This document shows, piece by piece, positions 8,649 through 17,826 of a stretch of DNA of 57,141 nucleotides. The position numbers and the translations under genes were made by a program. The notes below the pieces were generated by a model that had not been told where the DNA came from, searched no databases, and worked only from the letters and a program-made list of their open reading frames with translations. Source of the stretch: Acinetobacter sp. Ver3 (GTDB lineage: Bacteria > Pseudomonadota > Gammaproteobacteria > Pseudomonadales > Moraxellaceae); contig NZ_JFYL01000014.1 of assembly GCF_000632455.1 (NCBI RefSeq), forward strand, positions 1 to 57,141, read 5' to 3'. The stretch's first letter is position 1; each line of letters starts with the position of its first letter.

Positions 8649-10775
8649 TTAAGACTTAAGCTGAATATTATGTAGCTCACCGCCGAAAGTTTTTAACAAG
8701 TCTTCCACGACGGGTTCTTGATGAATCAATTCTTCAGCACGTCGATATGCCTTTTGCTTACGCTTTTCCTGCAGATCGAAAGGCGTTTCACCGTTTGGTT
8801 CGTTGTATTTTACGATTAATTGAGATTTTAAAAATGATTGCTTGAGTGCTGCTTCTAAACTCGGAATGAGCGAGTGCAATAAAGCTTCGTATTTTGCAGG
8901 GATATAGAATTCACATGTCCCATCAATTTGACCTTGCATAAGACCTTGTTGTGCTAATTCTTGTACCGCAGGTGTTAATGGACTATTTCTGAACCAATAT
9001 TCCCACTTTTGAGTATCCCATTCACCTTCCAATTCGACAGGCTCAAGTTTAAGAATATCTTGAGGCATTAAACCTTTTAAGCCAACATCTGTGACAACAA
9101 TTTTATTCTCATCGGGTAGATCTAGACTTTGGAAATGAGGGCCATTCGATGTTCCTTCTTCTTGAACTGACAATTCAGCACTTTCAGCAGAAAGTTCATT
9201 TGGTTTAGGCTCTAAAAAGAAAATATTGTCTTGATCAACAATTGAAGATTCAACAGGTTCTGAATTAAAGCTTGCTCCAAATGAAGTCAGCTCAATCTCC
9301 TCACTGCCTACCACAGAGTTGGTTAAATTCTCTTGTTTCACCTCAACAGATACAGACTGACCGACATCATCCGCATGATTTAATTCTGTTGAATGTAAGC
9401 TTTCAGATTCAGTTTTTTCAGGCTGAATTGACTCAGCTGGAATAACCTCATCATCAGATGCCATCATCTGCTGAAATAAGATTAAATCCGTATTTTCCTC
9501 ATCATTTACATCACGACTAGGCTGAATCAAACTCGTATTATTCTCAGGTGAACTAATTTTCGATCCTGCTTCTTGATGATCTGCCGGTATAGATTCTGAA
9601 TTCTCTGTCGAAATCTGATTGAAATTTTCAGCTTCTTTTAAGACATTTGATTCTTCTGGAGGTGCTTGAGTGGTCAGCTGCTCATTATTCGCCATCGGGC
9701 GGAATGCCAACAACCTGAGCACACACATTTCAAAGCCTTGCTCTTGAGTCACTGCAATTTGTAATTCAGCACGACCTTTACATGCGATTTGATAATACAA
9801 TTGTAGATCCTGAGCCGAAATCATGCTCGAAAGCTGCATAATTTTCTGATTAATCTCAGCACTATATTTTAAACTCAAGTCTGGTAAATATTGGAGTAAA
9901 GCCAACTCATGTAAAGTTGAAATGAGTTGATCCAACACCAAAGAAACATCAAGTGCTTGTTGACGGAATTGGAGTAATAAAGCACTGACTTTAGCACGTT
10001 GATTTTGATGTATCGCCAAAATAAGGTCGAAAATAATCGTGCGATCAATCAAACCCAGCATTTCTTTCACATCTTGGTGGTGAATCGCACCTTGCCCATA
10101 TGCAATTGCTTGATCTGTTAGCGACAGTGCATCACGTAAAGAACCTTGTGCTGACTCAGCGATCTGCCAAATCGCATCAGCTTCCGCATTAATTGATTCT
10201 TTAGTTAAAATTTGTGTGAGATGTGAAGTGATTTCATCAACCGCCAATGGGCGTAAAGTAAATTGCAAACAACGTGAAATAACCGTAATTGGAAGTTTTT
10301 GAGGATCTGTCGTCGCAAATAAAAATTTGACATGTTCAGGCGGTTCTTCAAGTGTCTTGAGTAAAGCATTGAATGAATGTGTGGACAGCATGTGTACTTC
10401 ATCAATGAGATACACTTTAAAACGACCTTGCGTTGGTGCATAAGGTACGTTATCCAATAATTCTCGTGTATCCTCAACTTTGGTTCGGGATGCTGCGTCA
10501 ATTTCAATTAAGTCTATAAATCGACCTTCATTGATTGCGGTACACGTTGGACATACTTCACACGGTGTAGATGTTACACCTGTTTCACAGTTCAGACATT
10601 TAGCAAGAATCCTTGCAATCGTCGTTTTACCAACGCCACGCGTCCCCGTAAAAAGATAAGCATGATGCAGTCGACCACGCTCTAAAGCACTGGTTAATGC
10701 ACGCGACACATGGTTTTGACCAACCAATTCTAAAAAATTACGTGGACGATATTTACGCGCAAGAACCTGATACAT
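8649..10775 (-). CDS. dnaX: DNA polymerase III subunit tau (gamma/tau)
   Basis: The clamp-loader ATPase. Walker A is GTRGVGKTT (44-52), the zinc cysteines are C63, C72, C75 and C78, and Walker B is LIDEVHML (about 124-131). Domain III ends near residue 365. A long acidic, Ser/Glu-rich linker (about 368-570) follows, then a C-terminal domain that in E. coli tau binds DnaB and the polymerase alpha subunit. At 708 residues it is a tau-length product. I found no slippery A-run with a downstream hairpin that would give a gamma form by frameshifting as in E. coli. AGGGAG precedes the start at good spacing. Confidence 0.95.
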   Translation of the reverse strand: MYQVLARKYRPRNFLELVGQNHVSRALTSALERGRLHHAYLFTGTRGVGKTTIARILAKCLNCETGVTSTPCEVCPTCTAINEGRFIDLIEIDAASRTKVEDTRELLDNVPYAPTQGRFKVYLIDEVHMLSTHSFNALLKTLEEPPEHVKFLFATTDPQKLPITVISRCLQFTLRPLAVDEITSHLTQILTKESINAEADAIWQIAESAQGSLRDALSLTDQAIAYGQGAIHHQDVKEMLGLIDRTIIFDLILAIHQNQRAKVSALLLQFRQQALDVSLVLDQLISTLHELALLQYLPDLSLKYSAEINQKIMQLSSMISAQDLQLYYQIACKGRAELQIAVTQEQGFEMCVLRLLAFRPMANNEQLTTQAPPEESNVLKEAENFNQISTENSESIPADHQEAGSKISSPENNTSLIQPSRDVNDEENTDLILFQQMMASDDEVIPAESIQPEKTESESLHSTELNHADDVGQSVSVEVKQENLTNSVVGSEEIELTSFGASFNSEPVESSIVDQDNIFFLEPKPNELSAESAELSVQEEGTSNGPHFQSLDLPDENKIVVTDVGLKGLMPQDILKLEPVELEGEWDTQKWEYWFRNSPLTPAVQELAQQGLMQGQIDGTCEFYIPAKYEALLHSLIPSLEAALKQSFLKSQLIVKYNEPNGETPFDLQEKRKQKAYRRAEELIHQEPVVEDLLKTFGGELHNIQLKS

Positions 10776-10868
10776 GAATGCTCCCTAATTACAGGACTAA
10801 GCATACTGTTTTTTTTGGCAAGAGTGAATGCGTTACAGATCATTCATACATTCAAAAAACAATTTAAA

Positions 10869-10888
10869 CCCAAGTCTTTTTTCTTGGG
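10869..10888 (-). terminator. Probable terminator after the NlpE-like gene
   Basis: CCCAAG and CTTGGG form a six-pair stem around an A-rich loop on the minus strand, followed by GGTTTAAATTGTTTTTTG. The stem is short, so strength is uncertain. Confidence 0.5.
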
Positions 10889-10893
10889 AAAAT

Positions 10894-11352
10894 TTAACCT
10901 GTTAAATTCAAACTAAAATCATCAAAATTTTCGTATTCCTCACCAGTCCCATCGATACGAATTTCTAGCATTTTGTTGACCAAATCGACAAGAATGATAT
11001 TTCTGGTTGGGACACCGCTTAATTGAATCACAGACTTCTCAGTATTAATGAATTTAAACTGACCTTTTATTTCTTCTGCTTGGTTATGACCACTTAGACT
11101 TAATCGTGATAATACATACGTTTGGTCTGCGTTAAGTTGTAAATCAACAGCCATACCAGGACAATCCTCACAACGCGAAAAACACCCCATACATGGCGTA
11201 GTACCTTGATACAAACCAATATATTGAGGTGTTACTTGATTTTTTATTGAATCATTCTGTTTCAAGAGTTGATTTGATTGCGTGGACTGATCGCAAGAAG
11301 CCATATGAATCGACGAGATCAAAACGAATGGGATGACAGTACTACGGCGCAT
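10894..11352 (-). CDS. NlpE-like lipoprotein with a four-cysteine motif
   Basis: A 152-residue protein with a lipoprotein signal peptide (hydrophobic to about residue 15, then HMAS-C20). The GLYQGTTPC...DCPGM segment followed by a beta-rich stretch matches the N-terminal domain of NlpE/copper resistance lipoproteins, which monitor lipoprotein traffic and copper. Those usually have one CxxC. Here C54, C57, C61 and C64 form CX2CX3CX2C, which could bind metal or make two disulfides. A GTG six bases earlier is an alternative start. It lies 60 bases after cpaB on the same strand and may share its transcript. A link to CpaA secretion is only inferred from position. Confidence 0.68.
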   Translation of the reverse strand: MRRSTVIPFVLISSIHMASCDQSTQSNQLLKQNDSIKNQVTPQYIGLYQGTTPCMGCFSRCEDCPGMAVDLQLNADQTYVLSRLSLSGHNQAEEIKGQFKFINTEKSVIQLSGVPTRNIILVDLVNKMLEIRIDGTGEEYENFDDFSLNLTG

Positions 11353-11412
11353 AATCACAAATCAATTTTAACAATTTTGTGAAAATTACCATATCTCAAG
11401 TCTGCATATGAA

Positions 11413-12030
11413 TCAATGCGTATGTTGGTGCACGTGAACCCCATCATCATGTAAAACTTGATCAGGGTAAGCGAGTCCAATCCCTTTAATTACTTCAGCA
11501 AAATATGACCCTTTATCTGTATAAACTTTAATAATTGCATATTGATCTTCAATACTTTGAGTAATCGTAAAATAGTTTAGATCAGCAGGATAATCCTCAA
11601 ATTGCCCCTTATATCTCACAATTCCATCCTCAACTTGTTCAATCTCAGTAATTTCGGCCACACGATTGATACCAAATTGCAAAAGTTTCAAGGGAAATTT
11701 ACTGCCCTCTTTCATGCTCGCCACTTGATCAGGGCTAAACTTAAATAAATAACCCGTGTCAGCCCGATGCTGAAAACTTTCTGGAAGAATCATATGCCGT
11801 TCAATATTTTGTTCTAGTACAGGCATAAGCTCAGGCATCAGATGAGAACTCGATGACTCATTCTTATTTTTAAGGCGTTCGTCATGAGCATTAACATTTT
11901 GACCCAGTTCATTTTCAACTTGATGCTGCTGTAAGCTTGCAGATGATTTGTCTTTTTCAGGTTTTAAATATAACGTAAATGTAGCAGTCACAAAGACTGC
12001 TACACCCAATAAAATATAAATTACTTTCAT
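11413..12030 (-). CDS. cpaB: CpaB-like membrane-bound chaperone of the CpaA metallopeptidase
   Basis: A 205-residue protein with an N-terminal membrane anchor (about residues 4-22), a polar, probably helical linker and a soluble beta-rich domain from about 80. It ends in a His-rich tail, HVHQHTH. In Acinetobacter, the gene after cpaA encodes the inner-membrane-anchored periplasmic chaperone CpaB, which stabilises CpaA for type II secretion. The anchor, size and position 3 bases after the cpaA stop fit that role; the overall architecture resembles the Burkholderia/Pseudomonas lipase foldases. The call rests mainly on context and topology. No type II secretion genes are in this window. Confidence 0.75.
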   Translation of the reverse strand: MKVIYILLGVAVFVTATFTLYLKPEKDKSSASLQQHQVENELGQNVNAHDERLKNKNESSSSHLMPELMPVLEQNIERHMILPESFQHRADTGYLFKFSPDQVASMKEGSKFPLKLLQFGINRVAEITEIEQVEDGIVRYKGQFEDYPADLNYFTITQSIEDQYAIIKVYTDKGSYFAEVIKGIGLAYPDQVLHDDGVHVHQHTH

Positions 12031-12033
12031 AGA

Positions 12034-13806
12034 TTATTTGAATAGCGACACTGCTTTAGCATTTTTATTAATCATAGTGACAGCATCACGATCATTCGTG
12101 CCCCCTAATTGGTATCCATACTTTGGATGGAATAAATCTGGGCTTGAGAAATAAGAGATACTATTACCTCCCATAATCGTACTACCCAAAGGATGCTCCA
12201 AACCACGTGCTGGTCCAGCGGTATCATGATGATCCACCCCCATATTATGACCGAATTCATGACGTAAAACAGTGATTCCACAGTTAATACTTCCACTACC
12301 GATCATATAATTGGAGTTAGGGTTTACAAGTAAGTACGCTAAACCACAGCCCTCTTCATCACCTTCATAATATATAGCATCAGCTTTTAAGCGATTACGC
12401 TCATTCTGAATAACTTTGTCCACACGACCAATATCAAGGACGTTGTTTAATGTTTTAGAACCTGGTGTTTTATATTGCAGGTAACCAACGTTGCGCAGAT
12501 AAAACTTGGCATTTGAATTCTCTGCAGACACATTGGTTAGGTCAAAGCCTTCAATCAATCTAATTTTCGCTGCATTTGCACCTAATTTCTCTGCAACAGC
12601 AGGACTACTCACTAAAAGCATGTCAATCGTTGAACTATCAGCTTGCCATCCTTGAGATGTATAGACAAAACGTTGCGTTTCACCAGTTTGAATCGTTTGT
12701 CGTAAATTATTGGATGCTTGAATTGTACTGCTCCACGTCGCTCCAGAACTTATGATTATCTTGTCATTGATTTGAGCACGATCAGTTAAATTAATTACTG
12801 ATTGCCAATTTCCATTTGCCAACTTAACACGTGTCACTGGTTGTTTAGGATCAGGAACTTTTTGATTATTTAAATCTTTCGCTTGTATCACACGTTCTGG
12901 TGCAGAGACTAAAATCCACTTCGCTAATTCTTTTACAAACATAAATTCATATCGATCACCTCTATTTAGTTTTAAAGTTGCTGAGGTATTGATATTCTGA
13001 TTTGAAATAGTAGCTTCCCATGTTGCAGTCGACTTCACGATCACACGATCACGGTCATATGCTGAACTTGGTAATGTGAATTGTGACACCCAGTTTCCAT
13101 CACCAAAAATAATTTCAGTTAAAGGGCTATCGGTTTTATTTAACTGAGTACCCACTGAACTAACATTTAGTTGTCTCGGCTTAATATATTCAGGCACCCA
13201 TTTTTTTAGTCTTTGATTAAATACAAACCAATAGCGATCTCCTTTTTTTAAATTAAAATTACTCGAAAAAAGAAGATTTGTTGTATCAATTGATGAATCC
13301 CTGCCTGCATCAGATTCAATCAACATCACCGTATTGTTAGCCACATCACTCGGCAAGACTATTTTCTTTGCCCAAGCGCCATCTCTTAGATGAACTCGCT
13401 GTATTATTTGTTGATTAGATACAATATTTTGTACACTTGAATTATCGACAATGGCACTAGGTGTACTGTTGATTCGCCATTTTTTTAAAGATTCACTATA
13501 AATAAAGTCGAATGTGTTTCCTCTATTGATTTGAATTGATTCAAGCGGAATATCTATATTGGAAGTATCTAGATATGCAGCATATCCCGCCGTCGAAGAA
13601 ATTCTAATCTTGTCATTATTTTTTGGATTGTTTGGCAGATAGATTTGCTTCGTCCAATTTCCATCACCCAATTTAAATTCTAATTCAGCATAACCGCTCG
13701 GAATCTGACCGCTTTGCTGATTTTGGTTTGGTGTAAGTACTCTACTTGCCACAACACCACTCATCAAACAACCCATTAGTAAAAAGGTAATTTTTTTATT
13801 CATCAT
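12034..13806 (-). CDS. cpaA: Secreted zinc metallopeptidase CpaA
   Basis: This 590-residue protein has a Sec signal peptide (about 1-21), four tandem repeats of about 70 residues (roughly 42-112, 138-206, 232-300 and 325-392), and a C-terminal metallopeptidase domain. Each repeat has a [GN]-x-W core, an I/V-rich strand and a KKW- or GW-type end. The zinc motif HEFGHNMGVDHHD is near residues 513-525, followed by a Met-turn candidate, STIMGG. This is the design of Acinetobacter CpaA, a type II-secreted glycan-targeting protease that cleaves O-linked host glycoproteins such as factor XII and CD55. A second ATG at 13803 is equally plausible as the start. cpaA is patchy among Acinetobacter strains, so it may be an accessory virulence gene. 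Confidence 0.88.
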   Translation of the reverse strand: MMNKKITFLLMGCLMSGVVASRVLTPNQNQQSGQIPSGYAELEFKLGDGNWTKQIYLPNNPKNNDKIRISSTAGYAAYLDTSNIDIPLESIQINRGNTFDFIYSESLKKWRINSTPSAIVDNSSVQNIVSNQQIIQRVHLRDGAWAKKIVLPSDVANNTVMLIESDAGRDSSIDTTNLLFSSNFNLKKGDRYWFVFNQRLKKWVPEYIKPRQLNVSSVGTQLNKTDSPLTEIIFGDGNWVSQFTLPSSAYDRDRVIVKSTATWEATISNQNINTSATLKLNRGDRYEFMFVKELAKWILVSAPERVIQAKDLNNQKVPDPKQPVTRVKLANGNWQSVINLTDRAQINDKIIISSGATWSSTIQASNNLRQTIQTGETQRFVYTSQGWQADSSTIDMLLVSSPAVAEKLGANAAKIRLIEGFDLTNVSAENSNAKFYLRNVGYLQYKTPGSKTLNNVLDIGRVDKVIQNERNRLKADAIYYEGDEEGCGLAYLLVNPNSNYMIGSGSINCGITVLRHEFGHNMGVDHHDTAGPARGLEHPLGSTIMGGNSISYFSSPDLFHPKYGYQLGGTNDRDAVTMINKNAKAVSLFK

Positions 13807-13872
13807 GTCACTATTTGTTTATTTTAGTTAAAGTTAGTGTACATTATAAATACAAATTCCCCTTTGTAAATG

Positions 13873-15138
13873 TTAAAACCATCCCTTTTTACCATTATTA
13901 ATGTGATCTACACATCTCAATGCCTCTTGCGATAAACTCCACAAACGATAATCCCCTGTAATAGACCCAACAGGATAATTATGGGTATAGGCAAAACTTA
14001 ATTTTCTTTCAGGATCACACCAAGCCCCTGATCCGTTATAACCCATATGACCAAAACCGTTTTTTGCACTTTTACCCAGCGTGATAACTCTGTGATAACC
14101 CAAACGCCAATGCATAGGTATTGGCATCACCTTGTCTCGATCATAGCTTTGTATTTGTGAAAGTTGTTTGAATACAAGTGGCTTGATAAATTGTCTTGAT
14201 TCAAACTGACCATAGTGCGCCATCATGGCATAGATTTTCGCTAAACTTCTGGCTGTAAATACACCATTTGCAGCAGGAATGGGTTGAGTCAAAACACGAT
14301 CATCAAAAAAGCTAAATCCCTTCATCCCTTTAGGAATCATTGCATCTATAAAATCATCAGGGTTTTGACCAGAATATTGAATGATCCGATCCGAAAATGA
14401 AATTTTCGGTTTTTTCTGCTTTTGTTGTGCAACTTGAGTAGTTGATGGCTTTCTTTTAGTATTTGGTTTTTCTAAAGGTTTAGCTATTCTTGAAAGTTGA
14501 TCCTGAGGGACGCCAAAATAGGCACCATCTAATTGAAGTGGTTCAACTAAATATTGATTCATCAGATCAGAAAGATTTTGCTGAGTCGCTTTTTCAATCA
14601 GCCCTCCCAATAACCAGCCATACGTAAGTGCTTGATATGCATAATTTGAATTGGGTTTAAAACGTGGTGTCGCGCTAGCCATCACATTGAGCATATGATC
14701 CCAGTCTGCCATTTCAGATGCTTGAGCAATGACATTTCTAACATCATATAAACCACTACGATGACTCAATATGTCAGCCAAAGTAATCTTAGATTTTCCA
14801 TGTTCAGCAAATTCTGGCCAATAATCAGCTATGGGTTGACGATAGTCTAATCTCCCTTCACTCACTAGAATATGTGCCAAAGTCGCTAAGATCCCCTTTC
14901 CGGTGGAATAGCACATCGCCATCGTGTCTTCTGACCACTCTTCACTCGCAGACTTTTTTCCAACATAAATATCAACCACTTTTTCTTGGCCATAGTATAC
15001 AGCCAATGATGCACCACCTTGTTCCGCACGAGAGTCTTGTAAACGACTAAACAAATGTGCCAAATCTGCAAACTGATGGTGAACCGTACCCTTATAATTA
15101 TATGTGTCAGCGTAAATTAAATCTTTTAGAATTTTCAT
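13873..15138 (-). CDS. Beta-lactamase-fold serine hydrolase (EstB-like)
   Basis: A class C beta-lactamase/esterase-fold hydrolase of 421 residues. The SxxK motif is S78-T-G-K81 in CYSTGKG, the Tyr motif is around 166 (NYAYQALTYG), and GHMGYNGSG near 365-373 takes the place of the third motif. There is no signal peptide, so a cytoplasmic esterase is likelier than a periplasmic beta-lactamase. A basic, Pro/Lys/Gln-rich insert (about 218-248) interrupts the core. AAGGA lies upstream of the ATG. It is downstream of a MaoC gene on the same strand, with a terminator between them. Confidence 0.82.
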   Translation of the reverse strand: MKILKDLIYADTYNYKGTVHHQFADLAHLFSRLQDSRAEQGGASLAVYYGQEKVVDIYVGKKSASEEWSEDTMAMCYSTGKGILATLAHILVSEGRLDYRQPIADYWPEFAEHGKSKITLADILSHRSGLYDVRNVIAQASEMADWDHMLNVMASATPRFKPNSNYAYQALTYGWLLGGLIEKATQQNLSDLMNQYLVEPLQLDGAYFGVPQDQLSRIAKPLEKPNTKRKPSTTQVAQQKQKKPKISFSDRIIQYSGQNPDDFIDAMIPKGMKGFSFFDDRVLTQPIPAANGVFTARSLAKIYAMMAHYGQFESRQFIKPLVFKQLSQIQSYDRDKVMPIPMHWRLGYHRVITLGKSAKNGFGHMGYNGSGAWCDPERKLSFAYTHNYPVGSITGDYRLWSLSQEALRCVDHINNGKKGWF

Positions 15139-15167
15139 CTTCTATCCTTGATTTATAGTTATAAAAA

Positions 15168-15187
15168 GCCTAACGAATATGTTAGGC
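15168..15187 (-). terminator. Terminator after the MaoC gene
   Basis: On the minus strand GCCTAAC-ATATTC-GTTAGGC is followed by TTTTTATAA. It lies just after the MaoC stop and before the serine hydrolase start. Confidence 0.8.
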
Positions 15188-15199
15188 CTTGAGCATTTA

Positions 15200-16054
15200 T
15201 TAAAGTGGTTTCACAACACCTGAAACATGAGGTTTTTGCGATTTTGCATTACGAACTAATAAATGTGTCGCTTGATCGCGCTCACCCGTTAAAAATTCAA
15301 CCTCAGATGGTAAAAACATAGGCAACTTAAAATAAACATCAGCATCATAAGCATCCGGTAAACTAATACTTGCTAATGCTTTAGCCTTACTCCACATTCC
15401 ATGAGCAATCGCTTGTTTAAAACCAAATGCTTTCGCTGTAACTGCATGAATATGAATGAGGTTAAAATCACCTGAAACAAGCGCATAACGACGACCCGTA
15501 TTTTCGGCGACTTTCCAATTTCCCTGTGATTTAAATTTAGGCAACTGATCTTCTTTAGCCTTTGAAGCGGATGAAATATTTGTTTTTTGACGAGAAAGAT
15601 AGGTCGTTAAACCTTCCATCACCACATCATTACCTACTTTTGCAGTCGTAATAAAATCAAATTGCAAACCTTTATCATGGGGTTTTAACTCGCCAAATTT
15701 ACATGATAGCGTGATGGTTTCATTCACTCCAATTTTACGGTACTGCTTAACTTGATTACGAATATGAACTAAACCCAACAATGCGAATGGGAAAGGTTCT
15801 TGTGTCATCATTTGCATCTGCAAACTTTGAGAAATGACTGCCAAGTAAGTCGATGGTACATATCCATTATTCTTATAACCACAAATTTCGTTATAAGATT
15901 TTAAATGGTCATGATCAACACGATATTCATCAACGATGTAATCCACTTGTGGCAGTGTCTTTTCGCCTTTCGGTTTTTTAAAAATTAAACCTTTAATGAC
16001 TTTAGGATAAGCTAAATAAGCTTTTGGCAATTGACTAAAGTGACGTGTTTTCAT
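15200..16054 (-). CDS. MaoC-like (R)-specific enoyl-CoA hydratase/dehydratase
   Basis: A double hot-dog protein of about 284 residues. The hydratase-2 motif is clear in the C-terminal half: SGDFNLIHIHAVTAKAFGF followed by AIAHGM, with the catalytic Asp and His. It should hydrate a trans-2-enoyl-CoA (or ACP) to the (R)-3-hydroxyacyl form, or the reverse. The ATG at 16054 is preferred because GGGA lies 9 bases upstream; a longer frame adds five residues. It follows the high-molecular-weight FabG gene, whose NADPH-type ketoreductase would produce the same (R)-3-hydroxyacyl intermediate, so the two probably act in sequence. Confidence 0.85.
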   Translation of the reverse strand: MKTRHFSQLPKAYLAYPKVIKGLIFKKPKGEKTLPQVDYIVDEYRVDHDHLKSYNEICGYKNNGYVPSTYLAVISQSLQMQMMTQEPFPFALLGLVHIRNQVKQYRKIGVNETITLSCKFGELKPHDKGLQFDFITTAKVGNDVVMEGLTTYLSRQKTNISSASKAKEDQLPKFKSQGNWKVAENTGRRYALVSGDFNLIHIHAVTAKAFGFKQAIAHGMWSKAKALASISLPDAYDADVYFKLPMFLPSEVEFLTGERDQATHLLVRNAKSQKPHVSGVVKPL

Positions 16055-16135
16055 GTTAAAAATTCCCATTTATCTTTATAAAAAATTTACAGTTTGCAGC
16101 TCAACAAAACGATCATAACAAATCATACGAGCAAT

Positions 16136-16167
16136 AAAGAGAGCAATGCCTGAACATTACTCTCTTT
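16136..16167 (-). terminator. Terminator between fabG and the MaoC gene
   Basis: AAAGAGAGCAATG pairs with CATTACTCTCTTT across a 6-base loop with one mismatch. The minus-strand run reads CTCTCTTTATT. It suggests that the MaoC gene has its own promoter or depends on read-through. Confidence 0.7.
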
Positions 16168-16194
16168 CATTTAACAATCTATGACCACTAAAGC

Positions 16195-17586
16195 TTAAGC
16201 ACCTAATAAACTTTGACCGCACACACGTACAATGTTTCCATTCAGCCCCGTTGAAGCTGATGAAGCAAATAATGCTATTGTTTCAGCCACATCAACTGGT
16301 TGACCACCTTGACTCATCGAATTCATACGGCGACCCGCTTCACGAATTGCGAATGGAATCGCTGCTGTCATTTGAGTTTCAATAAATCCAGGAGCAACAG
16401 CATTAATCGTTACACCATTTTTCAAAATTGGTGCTGTAAATTTCACTAAACCAATCACACCAGCTTTAGAAGCTGCGTAGTTCGTTTGACCGAGGTTACC
16501 CGCAATACCTGAAATCGAAGATACGCAAACGATGCGACCATTTTCATTGATGCCTTCATTAGACAACAAATAGTCATTCACACGCTCAATCGCAGATAAG
16601 TTAATGTTAATCACAAGATCCCAAAGCTCTGGCTTCATATTAGCAAGCGTTTTATCACGTGTAATACCGGCATTATGGACAATCACATCTAGCCCGCCTT
16701 GAGCAGCCGCTGCAGCTTTGATTTTTTCTCCAGCATCTGGTGCAGTGATATCAATCGCTAAAGTCGATCCACCAATTTCACTCGCAACACGATCAAGATC
16801 TGCTTGTTGTTGTGGTACATCTAAGCAAATGACATGAGCACCATCACGCGACAAAACATGCGCAATCGCTTCACCAATACCGCGACTTGCACCTGTGACC
16901 ACTGCAGTTTTGCCCGCAAGTGGTTTAGTCCAGTCAACATCAACAACATTTGCTTTTGAAACACGAATGACTTGACCTGATACATACGCTGAGCGCGGAG
17001 AAAGTACAAAACGAAGTGTAGATTCAAGATTTAAAGCAGCATCTTGATCTACATAAACCAATTGTGCAGCAATACCTTTCTTAAATTCTTTACCTACAGA
17101 TTTCACGAAACCTTCTAATGCACGTTGAGCAATCGCTTGTTTCACTGTAGGTGCTGATTCTGGTGTCAAGCCAACGACGACTACACGACCTGAAGTTTGA
17201 ATTTGGCGAGCAATTGGATTAAAGAATTTATACAATTCAATTAACTGTTCAGAGTCCTGAATACCCGAAGCATCAAAAACAACTGCTTTGAATTTCGACT
17301 CTTTATCGCCTTCATTAAACGCACCTAAGTTCAACCCTACTTTAGCTGCAGCTTGTTGTAACTCAGCATTGTTTCCCGCATAGCTGTTGGCATGAATATT
17401 ACTCAGAACTTGCGCAATTTCACCATTAAAAAGACTTTTAGACGCAGAACCGAATAAAACAGCGCCTTGAACAACAGGCGTTGCTGATTCAAAACGATCT
17501 AAGTGAATTGGAGATGGTAAACCTAAATTTTTGATGACAAATTTACCAATTGGAGATTTTGCAAAAGCTTGATATTGGTCAGTCAT
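16195..17586 (-). CDS. High-molecular-weight 3-oxoacyl-(ACP/CoA) reductase, FabG4 type
   Basis: A 463-residue short-chain dehydrogenase of the FabG4 class, roughly twice normal FabG length. The N-terminal half (about 1-210) is a degenerate nucleotide-binding region. The C-terminal half is a full SDR domain with VVTGASRGIGEA near 230, the catalytic Ser in CVSSISG, and YAASK. Such proteins reduce 3-oxoacyl-CoA or -ACP to the (R)-3-hydroxyacyl product, often with NADH. It is divergent from a thiolase gene and upstream of a MaoC hydratase, which suggests a thiolase-reductase-hydratase set for acyl chain extension or breakdown. The direction of flux is not decidable from sequence. Confidence 0.88.
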   Translation of the reverse strand: MTDQYQAFAKSPIGKFVIKNLGLPSPIHLDRFESATPVVQGAVLFGSASKSLFNGEIAQVLSNIHANSYAGNNAELQQAAAKVGLNLGAFNEGDKESKFKAVVFDASGIQDSEQLIELYKFFNPIARQIQTSGRVVVVGLTPESAPTVKQAIAQRALEGFVKSVGKEFKKGIAAQLVYVDQDAALNLESTLRFVLSPRSAYVSGQVIRVSKANVVDVDWTKPLAGKTAVVTGASRGIGEAIAHVLSRDGAHVICLDVPQQQADLDRVASEIGGSTLAIDITAPDAGEKIKAAAAAQGGLDVIVHNAGITRDKTLANMKPELWDLVININLSAIERVNDYLLSNEGINENGRIVCVSSISGIAGNLGQTNYAASKAGVIGLVKFTAPILKNGVTINAVAPGFIETQMTAAIPFAIREAGRRMNSMSQGGQPVDVAETIALFASSASTGLNGNIVRVCGQSLLGA

Positions 17587-17826
17587 GAATATGATCTCTC
17601 GATAGAATAATTTTTTGAAGGATCTATGATGTAGATGAAGTTCAGTTCAAACTCTGATACTTAGTAAATTAATCGATCCCTGCGTTTCAGTTAAATAATA
17701 CTTGAGTTACTCTATGTATGTCTTGACCTGAAAGCATTGCTAAATGTCATTTTAGTCAATACGACCTCTTAGCGATTATGCTAATGTAGCACTCAAGAAT
17801 ATCCCAAATATGCTTGGAAAAGCCTT

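Noticed and set aside
9480..9720. Programmed -1 frameshift site in dnaX
   Set aside because: No A-AAA-AAG-type heptamer on the coding strand near the end of domain III.
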